DNA of 12,261 bases from an uncultured Clostridia bacterium (GCA_910578235.1 CAJTPP010000021.1:9427-21687); one strand, 5' to 3'; counted from the stretch's first letter, positions 1 through 6,096 are shown. A program made the numbers and translations. Notes: a model not told the origin generated them from the sequence alone.

Positions 1-1063
1 GATTTTCGCTGAAATGAAAGAATTAAGTAATGAAATAAAATCAGACGATGAAAAAGTAAGAGTAATTGATGACGAACTCTTGAATTTCATGCTTAAAATA
101 CCAAATATTCCAAATGCCGAAGTTCCTGTCGGAGCGGATGATAGTGAAAATGTTGAAATAAGAAAATTCAATGAACCGAGAAAATTTGATTTTGATCCTA
201 AAGCTCATTGGGATATAGGTACAGATCTTGATATTCTTGATTTTGAGCGCGGCACAAAAATCGCAGGCACGCGTTTTACTGTATATAAAGGTCTCGGCGC
301 AAGACTCGAAAGAGCGGTAATTCAGTTTTTTTTGAACACCCATACAGACGAGTCAGGCTACAAAGAAATTCTTCCGCCATATATGGTAAACAGAGCTTCA
401 ATGACAGGCACAGGCCAGCTTCCGAAATTTGAGGAGGACGCGTTCAAGGTTACAAATAACGGTTTCTTTCTCATTCCTACAGCAGAGGTTCCTGTAACAA
501 ATCTTCACAGAGATGAAATTCTTGACGGAGCGCAGCTTCCTATTAAATACTGCGCATACTCAGCATGCTTCAGAGCGGAAGCGGGAAGCGCCGGACGCGA
601 TACGCGCGGTCTTATAAGACAGCATCAGTTTAACAAAGTTGAACTTGTTAAATTTGTTAAGCCTGAAAATAGTTATGACGAACTTGAAAAGCTCACTAAT
701 GACGCTGAAAAGCTTCTTCAAAAACTCGGTATAGCATACAGAGTCGTGTGTCTCTCAACAGGCGATTTAGGCTTTTCATCAGCAAAAACATATGATATAG
801 AAGTATGGATGCCAAGCTATAACAGATATGTTGAAATCTCATCATGTTCAAATTTTGAAGATTATCAGGCAAGACGCGCAAATATCAAATATAAGGAAAA
901 TCCAAAAGACAAAGCTCAGTTTGTTCATACTCTTAACGGAAGTGGTCTCGCTGTAGGAAGAACCGTGGCGGCTATACTTGAAAACTTCCAGAATGAGGAC
1001 GGCAGCGTTACCATTCCAGATGTTCTCATTCCTTATATGGGCACAGATAAAATCACAAAATAA
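1..1063 (+). CDS. serS: Seryl-tRNA synthetase, 5'-truncated by the window edge
   Basis: Charges tRNA(Ser) (and tRNA(Sec) where present) with serine in the cytosol. The reading frame is open from base 2, so the ATG at 14 is internal: the residues around it match the second half of the N-terminal coiled-coil arm, and the family is usually about 425 residues while only 353 are visible. Counting from the Met at 14, the class II core shows motif 1 around 117-145 (LPPYMVNRASMTGTGQLPKF), the serine-pocket TAEVPVTNL at 156-164, motif 2 at 186-212 (FRAEAGSAGRDTRGL then RQHQF) and motif 3 at 309-328 with the GSGLAVGR arginine. The end is typical (IPYMG plus a short tail). No frameshift or missing catalytic residue is visible. 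It is followed by its own hairpin terminator and then a DnaA-box-rich gap, so it is not co-transcribed with trmK. Confidence 0.97.
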   Translation, partial: IFAEMKELSNEIKSDDEKVRVIDDELLNFMLKIPNIPNAEVPVGADDSENVEIRKFNEPRKFDFDPKAHWDIGTDLDILDFERGTKIAGTRFTVYKGLGARLERAVIQFFLNTHTDESGYKEILPPYMVNRASMTGTGQLPKFEEDAFKVTNNGFFLIPTAEVPVTNLHRDEILDGAQLPIKYCAYSACFRAEAGSAGRDTRGLIRQHQFNKVELVKFVKPENSYDELEKLTNDAEKLLQKLGIAYRVVCLSTGDLGFSSAKTYDIEVWMPSYNRYVEISSCSNFEDYQARRANIKYKENPKDKAQFVHTLNGSGLAVGRTVAAILENFQNEDGSVTIPDVLIPYMGTDKITK

Positions 1064-1084
1064 AATTCTGTTATCTGTATAATA

Positions 1085-1134
1085 AAAATCAGCTATGCTA
1101 TTAATTTTGCATAGCTGATTTTAAAAACTTTTTT
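1085..1134 (+). terminator. Rho-independent terminator of serS
   Basis: Perfect 14-bp stem, 1085-1098 (AAAATCAGCTATGC) with 1109-1122, and a 10-nt loop. A T-rich tract with a run of six T at 1129-1134 follows about six bases later. It lies 22 nt after the serS stop codon. Confidence 0.85.
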
Positions 1135-1209
1135 ATATTTTTAACAAATATTTTGTGTCTTTTAAAACATCTTATACAATATATTGTTGTGATTTTATGT
1201 AAACTAAAT

Positions 1210-1519
1210 TATGGATAAATTTTACTTATCAACAAGTAAAATTTATAGTTTATCCACTCAAAAACTGCTTTAAAAAGCGGTTTTAAAAAGATTTATCCAC
1301 GTTATCCACATACTTATCCACACTTTTTATTGTATAAACCAAGTTTTAAAAATGGCTTATCTATGCGGTTTTTTCTGGTTTACACATTGATATTACATAT
1401 TTTTACCAGTTTAAACAGTATTTTTGTGAAAAAAATGTGGATAAATAATATTTATAAAAATAAAAACCTATTTTTAAGTCATTTTTTAGGTTAAAACGGC
1501 GGTAATAAATTTATCCACA
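1210..1519. other. Upstream DnaA-box cluster (candidate origin subregion)
   Basis: The 520-base gap between serS and trmK holds no gene but contains eight sites resembling the DnaA box TTATCCACA. Exact matches: 1302-1310 and 1314-1322 forward, 1436-1444 reverse, 1511-1519 forward. One mismatch: 1210-1218 reverse (TATGGATAA), 1226-1234 forward (TTATCAACA), 1250-1258 forward (TTATCCACT) and 1293-1301 forward (TTATCCACG). The box at 1293 directly abuts the one at 1302. Between the last two exact boxes lies a very AT-rich stretch (1441-1500) with an AACCTA/TAGGTT inverted repeat (1465-1470/1487-1492). The density and exactness are those of a bacterial origin. Whether this cluster unwinds DNA itself or helps the dnaA-dnaN region is inference. 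Confidence 0.85.
1215..1246. repeat. Inverted repeat inside the DnaA-box cluster
   Basis: A perfect 13-bp inverted repeat, 1215-1227 (ATAAATTTTACTT) with 1234-1246, separated by six bases (1228-1233). A near-consensus DnaA box (1226-1234) covers the loop, and two further boxes in opposite orientations sit at or beside the ends (1210-1218 reverse, 1250-1258 forward). There is no T-tract after it, so it is not a good terminator. Confidence 0.75.
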
Positions 1520-1583
1520 CTGTGTGCATAAATACAGGGATAACAGTAAAAACTAAATTTTATGTATTTTTGGAGGAATACGC

Positions 1584-2252
1584 GTGCTTACACCTCGTTT
1601 AGAATGTATTGTCAGACATACAAAAGGAAAAATAATAGCGGATATCGGAACCGATCACGCATACATACCTATATATCTTATAGAAAATAATCTCTGCGAT
1701 TATGTAATAGCGGGAGATATCCGAACAGGTCCGGCTGAAATCGCTAAAACAAATGTAAAAAATCATAATCTTTCTGATAAAATTGAAGTGAGACTCGGCA
1801 GTGGTCTTTCTGTTTTAAATGAAAATGAAGCTGATACTATTATAATAGCCGGTATGGGCGGACAACTTATAACTGAAATTATTGAAGCAGATTTGAAAAT
1901 CGCTCATAAATGTAGACTTGTTCTTCAACCTATGAACGCTCAATATGAGCTGAGAAAATATCTTTCTGATAACGGTTTTAAAATTACAGACGAGGATATT
2001 GCAGTCGAAGATTTTAAGGTTTATAATATCATAAACGCCAAAAAAGGACACGAAACAAATTTAAAAGATGATATTGAATATCACCTTCCAAAATATCTTA
2101 AAACAAATAAATATTACAAAAAACTTTATGAAAAAAAATATCGTGAATTTACTAAAGTTATAAACGGTCTTGAAAATTCAAATGATATTGATTATAAAAA
2201 ACTTAATCTATATAAAAACTGGCTGAAGGAGCTTAAAAATTATGAAAGCTAA
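1584..2252 (+). CDS. trmK: tRNA (adenine(22)-N1)-methyltransferase TrmK
   Basis: SAM-dependent enzyme that methylates N1 of A22 in the D-loop region of some tRNAs. The 222-residue product has the family's N-terminal Rossmann domain: ADIGTDHAYIP at 19-29 (SAM-binding motif I), AGD at 43-45, AGMGG at 89-93 and LQPM at 114-117, followed by a lysine-rich helical C-terminal region typical of the family. The start is GTG at 1584, chosen because GGAGG at 1572-1576 lies 7 nt upstream and the first residues (LTPRL) match the usual start of the family. The next gene (Nif3-like) starts 11 nt before this one ends, the conserved trmK-nif3 pairing of Firmicutes (yqfN-yqfO in Bacillus subtilis). The gene lies immediately after the upstream DnaA boxes, so its promoter probably lies among them; none is clear enough to annotate. 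Confidence 0.93.
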   Translation: MLTPRLECIVRHTKGKIIADIGTDHAYIPIYLIENNLCDYVIAGDIRTGPAEIAKTNVKNHNLSDKIEVRLGSGLSVLNENEADTIIIAGMGGQLITEIIEADLKIAHKCRLVLQPMNAQYELRKYLSDNGFKITDEDIAVEDFKVYNIINAKKGHETNLKDDIEYHLPKYLKTNKYYKKLYEKKYREFTKVINGLENSNDIDYKKLNLYKNWLKELKNYES

Positions 2253-3015
2253 TAATATAATTGAACTTATTGAAAACTTTTGTCCGAAACGGCTCGCATA
2301 TCCATGGGATAATGTAGGACTTTTATGCGGTGACAGTAAAAAGGAAGTAAAAAAAGTTTTTTTAACTCTTGATACAAATATTACAACGGTCAGAGAAGCA
2401 ATTTCAAAAGACGCTGATATGATAATTTCACATCATCCTATACTTTTTGAAAAAATAAATCGTATTGATTATAAAACCTCCGAGGGTCAGATGTTAAAGC
2501 TTTTAATTGAAAACAATATACCTCTCTTTGCGGCTCATACCAATATGGATACCGCAAAAGGAGGCATTAATGACCGTCTCGCTCAAATGTTTAATCTGAC
2601 TGATATAAAAATACTTGACCAGCATACTGAAGATGAGATAGCTGGACTGGGACGATATGGAAACTTAAAAAATCCCGTAAAATTTATTGACCTTGCCAAT
2701 GAGTGTAAAAAAATACTTAATACTCCGATACGCGCCGCAGGTGATTTTAATAAAACTATAAAAACAGCCGCAGTCGCTTCGGGAAGCTGCAGCGAAGTCA
2801 TTCCTCTTGCCAAAGAAAAAGGGGCGGACGCTGTAATAACAGGCGATATGAAATATCACAATACAATTGATATGACAGAGCTTGACATATGCGTTATAGA
2901 CGCCGGACATTACCCGACAGAAATATGCGTAATGGATATTTTTGAGGATATTTTAAAGAACACCGGTTTAGAAATTATAAAATCAAAAAATAAAGATATT
3001 TTTCATTTTATTTGA
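2242..3015 (+). CDS. Nif3-like dinuclear metal protein, short form
   Basis: Member of the NIF3/YbgI/YqfO family, often labelled GTP cyclohydrolase I type 2. The cellular role is not firmly known. The 257-residue protein has the family metal ligands: HHPILF with H64 and H65, HTNMD with H99 and D103, and AGHYPTE with H223 and E227. Its length is close to the short Escherichia coli YbgI type (about 247). It therefore lacks the roughly 110-residue PII/CutA-like insert of the long Firmicute YqfO type. The gene overlaps trmK by 11 nt (ATG at 2242, trmK stop at 2250-2252), which suggests translational coupling. Its TGA stop (3013-3015) lies inside the -35 element of the rnpB promoter. Confidence 0.93.
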   Translation: MKANNIIELIENFCPKRLAYPWDNVGLLCGDSKKEVKKVFLTLDTNITTVREAISKDADMIISHHPILFEKINRIDYKTSEGQMLKLLIENNIPLFAAHTNMDTAKGGINDRLAQMFNLTDIKILDQHTEDEIAGLGRYGNLKNPVKFIDLANECKKILNTPIRAAGDFNKTIKTAAVASGSCSEVIPLAKEKGADAVITGDMKYHNTIDMTELDICVIDAGHYPTEICVMDIFEDILKNTGLEIIKSKNKDIFHFI

Positions 3016-3040
3016 CATAATCATAATTATATTGTAAAAT
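3012..3040 (+). promoter_or_regulatory. Sigma-A-type promoter of rnpB
   Basis: TTGACA (3012-3017, exact consensus), a 17-bp spacer, then TAAAAT (3035-3040, one mismatch). The predicted start, about 7 bases downstream at 3047-3048, coincides with the first base of the RNase P P1 helix. The -35 overlaps the nif3 stop codon. Confidence 0.85.
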
Positions 3041-3047
3041 ATCAAAA

Positions 3048-3378
3048 GAGTAAGTCAGACAATCGCGCCGCATCCGCGGTGAGGAAAGTCCGTGCTTCGC
3101 AGAGCAGGGTGCCGGCTAACGGCCGGTGAAGGCGACTTCAAGGATAGTGCAACAGAAAATAAATGCCTTTTCCTTTTACGGAAAGAGGCGATTGTGGAAA
3201 TGTGCGGTAAGAGCGCACAGGGAAGATGGCGACTGAATTCCCGTGTAAACCCCACCCGAAGCAACTTTGGGAATATTAAGCTTGCTCGGCGTTTTCCCTT
3301 GAAAGGCTGGAGCGTACAGGTAACTGTGCGTCGAGATAGATGATTGTCCAATACTGAACACGGCTTACAGACTTGCTC
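3048..3378 (+). ncRNA. rnpB: RNase P RNA, bacterial class A
   Basis: Catalytic RNA of RNase P, which removes the 5' leader of pre-tRNAs together with the RnpA protein (not in this window). Conserved landmarks in order: GAGGAAAGTCCG at 3080-3091, AGGGTGCCGG followed by TAACGGCCGG, the ACAGAAAATAA element of the P4 region near 3151-3161, GGTAAGAGCGCAC near 3204-3216, TAAACCCCACCCGAAGCAA near 3244-3262, AGATAGATGATTGTCC near 3335-3350, and the terminal CGGCTTACAG. The ends are set by helix P1: 3048-3056 (GAGTAAGTC) pairs with 3370-3378 (GACTTGCTC) through nine pairs, one of them G-U. At about 331 nt it is slightly short for class A, which is plausible. Dedicated promoter and terminator flank it. 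Confidence 0.95.
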
Positions 3379-3382
3379 ATAT

Positions 3383-3415
3383 AAAAAACTGCTATAAAAA
3401 TATAGTAGTTTTTTT
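3383..3415. terminator. Terminator of rnpB, bidirectional
   Basis: Stem 3388-3396 (ACTGCTATA) pairs with 3401-3409 (one G-U) around an AAAA loop, and is extended by A-T pairs into flanking A and T runs. The T-run at 3409-3415 serves the + strand. The A-run at 3383-3388 gives a T-run for minus-strand transcripts, so it could also stop read-through from the reductase gene. Confidence 0.85.
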
Positions 3416-3416
3416 A

Positions 3417-3445
3417 TTTACATTAAATACATTATATGATATAAT
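3417..3445 (+). promoter_or_regulatory. Promoter of an unassigned small RNA
   Basis: TTTACA (3417-3422, one mismatch to TTGACA), a 17-bp spacer, and an exact TATAAT (3440-3445) preceded by TG one base upstream (3437-3438), an extended -10. Predicted start is about 3452. It begins two bases after the rnpB terminator T-run. No open reading frame with a ribosome binding site follows. Confidence 0.7.
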
Positions 3446-3451
3446 AAATTT

Positions 3452-3631
3452 GCGACATAAGTGAATATAGACTATTTATAATTTACGTGCGGTTTTTTAT
3501 TATTCAGATAAAAACGCATACTCTTTTTCACGTACATTTATTATGAGTAGTGAAATCACTTGTATCGCAGCAATATAGTGTTTTTTATGCGGCAGCACTC
3601 AATACTTTGTATTGCAAGTGCCGCATTTTTT
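3452..3631 (+). ncRNA. Candidate structured small RNA, about 180 nt, family not recognised
   Basis: A complete RNA transcription unit with no protein gene. A near-perfect promoter precedes it and an intrinsic terminator ends it. Between them, 3451-3464 (TGCGACATAAGTGA) pairs with 3556-3569 (TCACTTGTATCGCA) through 13 of 14 positions, one of them G-U. Inside, weaker helices continue the rod: ACTA/TAGT (3471-3474/3548-3551), ATAAT/ATTAT (3478-3482/3540-3544), ACGTG/CACGT (3485-3489/3529-3533), capped by a TGCG-T-rich/A-rich-CGCA hairpin (3488-3519). The overall form, one long rod with internal loops closed by its ends plus a terminator, recalls 6S RNA in size and shape. I see no sequence match to 6S, SRP RNA or tmRNA. 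The downstream gene is on the opposite strand, so this is not a leader or riboswitch for it. Existence is well supported by signals; function is unknown. Confidence 0.6.
3587..3631 (+). terminator. Terminator of the candidate small RNA
   Basis: ATGCGGCA (3587-3594) pairs perfectly with TGCCGCAT (3619-3626), and an inner CAATAC/GTATTG helix closes on a TTT loop. A T-run at 3626-3631 follows. On the minus strand the hairpin is followed by A rather than T, so it serves the + strand only. Its T-run touches the stop codon of the convergent reductase gene. Confidence 0.75.
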
Positions 3632-4346
3632 ATATTACCATTCCTCCGTCAACATTAAGCACCTGTCCCGTAATAAACGAAGCGTCGTCAGAAGCAAGAA
3701 ATAAAGCTGTCTTTGAAATTTCATCAGGCCTGCCTGTTCTTCCGAGAGGTGTCTCGTCACAAAGTGCTTTAATATCTTCATTATTTAAATGACTGTTCAT
3801 TTCTGTTTCAATAACTCCCGGAGCAATACAATTCACACATATTCCCGATGGAGCAAGCTCTTTAGCAAGAGCTTTAGTAAAACCTATAACAGCCGCCTTT
3901 GAAGCGCTGTAATGAACCTCGCAGCTTCCGCCGGTAACTCCCCACATTGATGAAATATTAATAATCCTTCCTCTTTTTTCTGAAATCATATCCTTTACAA
4001 AAGCTTTAGTAACTAAAAACATTCCCTTTATATTTGTGTCAAACATTCTGTCCCAGTCATTTTCAGTAATATCAGTAAAAAGTTTTATCTGAGAAATTCC
4101 CGCATTATTTATTATTATATCTATTTTCCCGTAATTTTTGTGAATATAATCAGCCATTGCGTATACCTGAGAAGCGTCAGATATATCAGCCCTTATAATA
4201 ACAGCATTTGTTTCATTACTTATTTCTTCAGCCTCATCATGGCTTTTATCATAATTAAGAAATACCCTATATCCCGCCTTTGAAAATTCATATACGCACG
4301 CTTTTCCTATTCCTCTGCTTCCGCCGGTTATTAAAACATTTTTCAT
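3630..4346 (-). CDS. SDR-family 3-oxoacyl-ACP reductase-like protein (FabG-like)
   Basis: NAD(P)H-dependent short-chain dehydrogenase/reductase of the classical type, 238 residues. TGGSRGIG (7-14) is the nucleotide-binding glycine motif, NNAG is at 80-83, and the catalytic tetrad is N105, S133, Y146 and K150 (YSASK). PG at 176-177 and the C-terminal FITGQVLNVDGG are typical of FabG. Start: the ATG at 4346 has AGAGGA just upstream and puts the glycine motif at the usual distance. A longer open frame from 4397 only adds an atypical extension that reaches into the promoter. There are no fatty-acid genes nearby, so it may be a second FabG or a reductase for another substrate. It is transcribed away from dnaA by a back-to-back promoter. 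No terminator specific to it is visible, so its mRNA may run antisense over the small RNA. Confidence 0.88.
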   Translation of the reverse strand: MKNVLITGGSRGIGKACVYEFSKAGYRVFLNYDKSHDEAEEISNETNAVIIRADISDASQVYAMADYIHKNYGKIDIIINNAGISQIKLFTDITENDWDRMFDTNIKGMFLVTKAFVKDMISEKRGRIINISSMWGVTGGSCEVHYSASKAAVIGFTKALAKELAPSGICVNCIAPGVIETEMNSHLNNEDIKALCDETPLGRTGRPDEISKTALFLASDDASFITGQVLNVDGGMVI

Positions 4347-4388
4347 AATTAATCCTCTTTTTTTATTTAAATTGCTTTCTATAAAATA

Positions 4389-4417
4389 ATTATACATAAT
4401 TTATAAAAAAATCTCAA
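4389..4417 (-). promoter_or_regulatory. Promoter of the SDR reductase gene
   Basis: Read on the minus strand: TTGAGA (4417-4412), a 17-bp spacer, and an exact TATAAT (4394-4389). Predicted start is near 4382, giving a leader of about 36 nt. Confidence 0.75.
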
Positions 4418-4425
4418 TATTTTTC

Positions 4426-4454
4426 TTGATTAATTTGCGTAAATTTGATAATAT
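4426..4454 (+). promoter_or_regulatory. Promoter of dnaA
   Basis: TTGATT (4426-4431), a 17-bp spacer, and TAATAT (4449-4454). Predicted start is near 4461, giving a leader of about 80 nt before the dnaA ATG. Its -35 is only 8 bp from the -35 of the divergent reductase promoter. No DnaA box lies in 4347-4539, so direct DnaA autoregulation at this promoter is not evident. Confidence 0.7.
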
Positions 4455-4539
4455 AGAAGATAGACTTAAAAATATAACTATGCGTTTGTTTTTTACATAA
4501 TATGTCAAAAATATTATTAAAAGGAGGATATTTATAAAT

Positions 4540-5859
4540 ATGGATATAACTGAAATCTGGAACAATACCCTTGAAAATGTAAAAAACAATATTTCTTCTC
4601 CTGTGGGTTATAACGTACATATTAAAGTATCGAAGCCTGTTTCTTTAATAAATTCTATTTTTACAATTTCAGTACCCACATCTATTAATAAAAACATAAT
4701 AGAATACAGATATAAAAATTCTATTGAATCCTCCCTTGAAAAAATTACAGGAACTAAAATGTCTCTTGATATAATCGTAGGAGATATCCCTAAGCCCCGG
4801 GCGGAAGAAAAAACAACAATTTCAAATGAACCAAACAACAGCGGAGTAAATCCAAAATATACATTTGACAACTTCGTAATAGGTCCTTCAAACGAGTTTG
4901 CAAGCGCGGCGGCAAAAAAAGCGGCCGAGTCCCCCGGACAAATATATAATCCTCTCTTTATCTACGGAAACAGCGGACTGGGAAAAACACACCTTATGCA
5001 AGCTATAGGAAATAAAATAAAAGAACAATACTCGCAGGTAAATATACTTTATGTTTCAGGCGAGCGTTTTACAAATGAATTTATAACGGCCGTAAGGGAA
5101 AACACAACTGAAAAATTCAGAAAAAAATACAGGGCTCCCGATGTTCTGCTTGTGGACGACGTTCAGTTTATGGAACATAAAGAAGCCACACAGGAGGAAT
5201 TTTTCCATACCTTTAACGAGCTTTTTAATTATAACAAACAAATAGTACTTACAAGCGACCGTAAACCAAGCGATCTGACTACTCTCACAGACAGACTCCG
5301 CACAAGATTTGGTCAGGGACTTACAATTGATATTTCCGTTCCAAATTATGAAACGAGAATAGCTATTCTTCAAAAAAAGGCTCAGGCTCATAATGTTAAT
5401 ATAAACAACGGTATTTTTGAATATATAGCCGATAATATACGTTCCAGTATACGAGAGCTTGAAGGCGCTCTTTTAAATGTAATTTCAATGTCCGAAATAA
5501 AAGAATGTGAAATTACAATGGATTTTGTAAAGAAAACTCTGGAACCTGTTATCGCGGGAGATGACGCAATAAAAATAACTCCTAAAAAAATCATTCAAAA
5601 AGTCTCGGTATATTATAATATTTCAGAAAACGAGCTTACAGGAAAAATCAAAACAAAAGAAATTGCGGTGCCGAGGCAGGTAGCAATGTATCTTTGCCGA
5701 AAACTTCTGTCTATGAACGATACATCTATCGGAAAAGAATTTTCAAAGGACAGAACAACAGCAAGATCCAATATTGAAAAAATTGAAGCTAAAATAAATA
5801 CAGATGATAAGCTTAATGCCGACATTAATTATATTGTAAAAGATATCGAGTCAATGTAG
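4540..5859 (+). CDS. dnaA: Chromosomal replication initiator protein DnaA
   Basis: AAA+ ATPase that binds DnaA boxes, unwinds the origin and recruits the helicase. The 439 residues show domain I (about 1-82), a short linker, the AAA+ domain III (about 106-325) and domain IV (about 345-439). Visible motifs: YTFDNFVIGPSNEFA (107-121), Walker A GNSGLGKTH (143-151), Walker B DVLLVDD (201-207), sensor 1 LTSDRKP (237-243), the arginine-finger region RLRTRFGQGL (252-261) and sensor 2 RELEGAL (305-311). Domain IV carries PRQVAMYLCRKL (378-389), but the DNA-contacting signature reads SKDRTTARSNIEKI (402-415). The usual form is close to GRDHTTVLHACRKI, so the conserved His is Arg and the next residues differ. 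AAGGAGG at 4521-4527 lies 12 nt before the ATG. A near-consensus DnaA box overlaps the stop codon. Confidence 0.98.
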   Translation: MDITEIWNNTLENVKNNISSPVGYNVHIKVSKPVSLINSIFTISVPTSINKNIIEYRYKNSIESSLEKITGTKMSLDIIVGDIPKPRAEEKTTISNEPNNSGVNPKYTFDNFVIGPSNEFASAAAKKAAESPGQIYNPLFIYGNSGLGKTHLMQAIGNKIKEQYSQVNILYVSGERFTNEFITAVRENTTEKFRKKYRAPDVLLVDDVQFMEHKEATQEEFFHTFNELFNYNKQIVLTSDRKPSDLTTLTDRLRTRFGQGLTIDISVPNYETRIAILQKKAQAHNVNINNGIFEYIADNIRSSIRELEGALLNVISMSEIKECEITMDFVKKTLEPVIAGDDAIKITPKKIIQKVSVYYNISENELTGKIKTKEIAVPRQVAMYLCRKLLSMNDTSIGKEFSKDRTTARSNIEKIEAKINTDDKLNADINYIVKDIESM

Positions 5860-6030
5860 TGGATAAGTACAGGTATAAGACGGTGGACAGGCTGTGGATA
5901 AAAAACAGGTAAATATATGTAAAATCCAGAGAGTGGATTAAATTGATTTATCCACTGAAAAATACCTGTCTGAATGTTGATAAAATTTGGCTTAAATACT
6001 TAATTTATCCTTATTTTCACACTATCCACT
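5858..6030. other. Downstream DnaA-box cluster in the dnaA-dnaN gap
   Basis: DnaA-box-like sites: 5893-5901 reverse, exact (TGTGGATAA); one mismatch at 5858-5866 reverse (overlapping the dnaA stop codon), 5948-5956 forward (TTATCCACT) and 5975-5983 reverse (TGTTGATAA); two mismatches at 5932-5940 reverse and 6022-6030 forward (CTATCCACT). The pair at 5932 and 5948 forms an inverted repeat (AGTGGAT/ATCCACT). Location between dnaA and dnaN is the standard oriC position in Firmicutes. The dnaN promoter must lie in or near this cluster, but I could not single one out. Confidence 0.88.
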
Positions 6031-6034
6031 CAGC

Positions 6035-6082
6035 TTATTACTATTATTATTATAATTAATTATATTATATATAAATATATAA
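6035..6082. other. Putative DNA unwinding element with DnaA-trio-like repeats
   Basis: Six consecutive triplets at 6035-6052 (TTA TTA CTA TTA TTA TTA). On the complementary strand read 3' to 5' they are AAT AAT GAT AAT AAT AAT, which fit the DnaA-trio consensus 3'-(G/A)A(T/A)-5' described for Bacillus subtilis. A DnaA-box-like site (6022-6030) and a short G+C-containing spacer CAGC (6031-6034) precede them. An AT-only tract runs from 6035 to 6082 apart from the single C at 6041, up to the dnaN ribosome binding site. The order box, spacer, trios, AT tract is that of a bacterial basal unwinding system. Confidence 0.7.
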
Positions 6083-6096
6083 AGGAGAAATTGAAA

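Noticed and set aside
1261..1284. Hairpin AAAACTGCTT/AAGCGGTTTT as a terminator
   Set aside because: It is followed by AAAAAG rather than a T-tract and lies beyond the serS terminator.
1424..1451. TTGTGA-16 bp-TAATAT as the trmK promoter
   Set aside because: Weak match in very AT-rich DNA and more than 120 nt from the gene; it would enclose a DnaA box, but the evidence is too thin to annotate.
3055..3361. Open frames on both strands across 3055-3361
   Set aside because: They lie inside the RNase P RNA gene, have no ribosome sites and resemble no protein.
3452..3631. Calling the small RNA 6S RNA
   Set aside because: Length and rod shape are suggestive, but I could not identify conserved 6S sequence features and cannot run a covariance search.
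3550..3792. Plus-strand frame overlapping the small-RNA terminator and the reductase gene
   Set aside because: No ribosome binding site, crosses a strong terminator and is antisense to a clear SDR gene.
6091..6096. TTG as the dnaN start codon
   Set aside because: Only 3 nt from the Shine-Dalgarno sequence; the ATG at 6097 has 9-nt spacing and gives the normal DnaN N-terminus.
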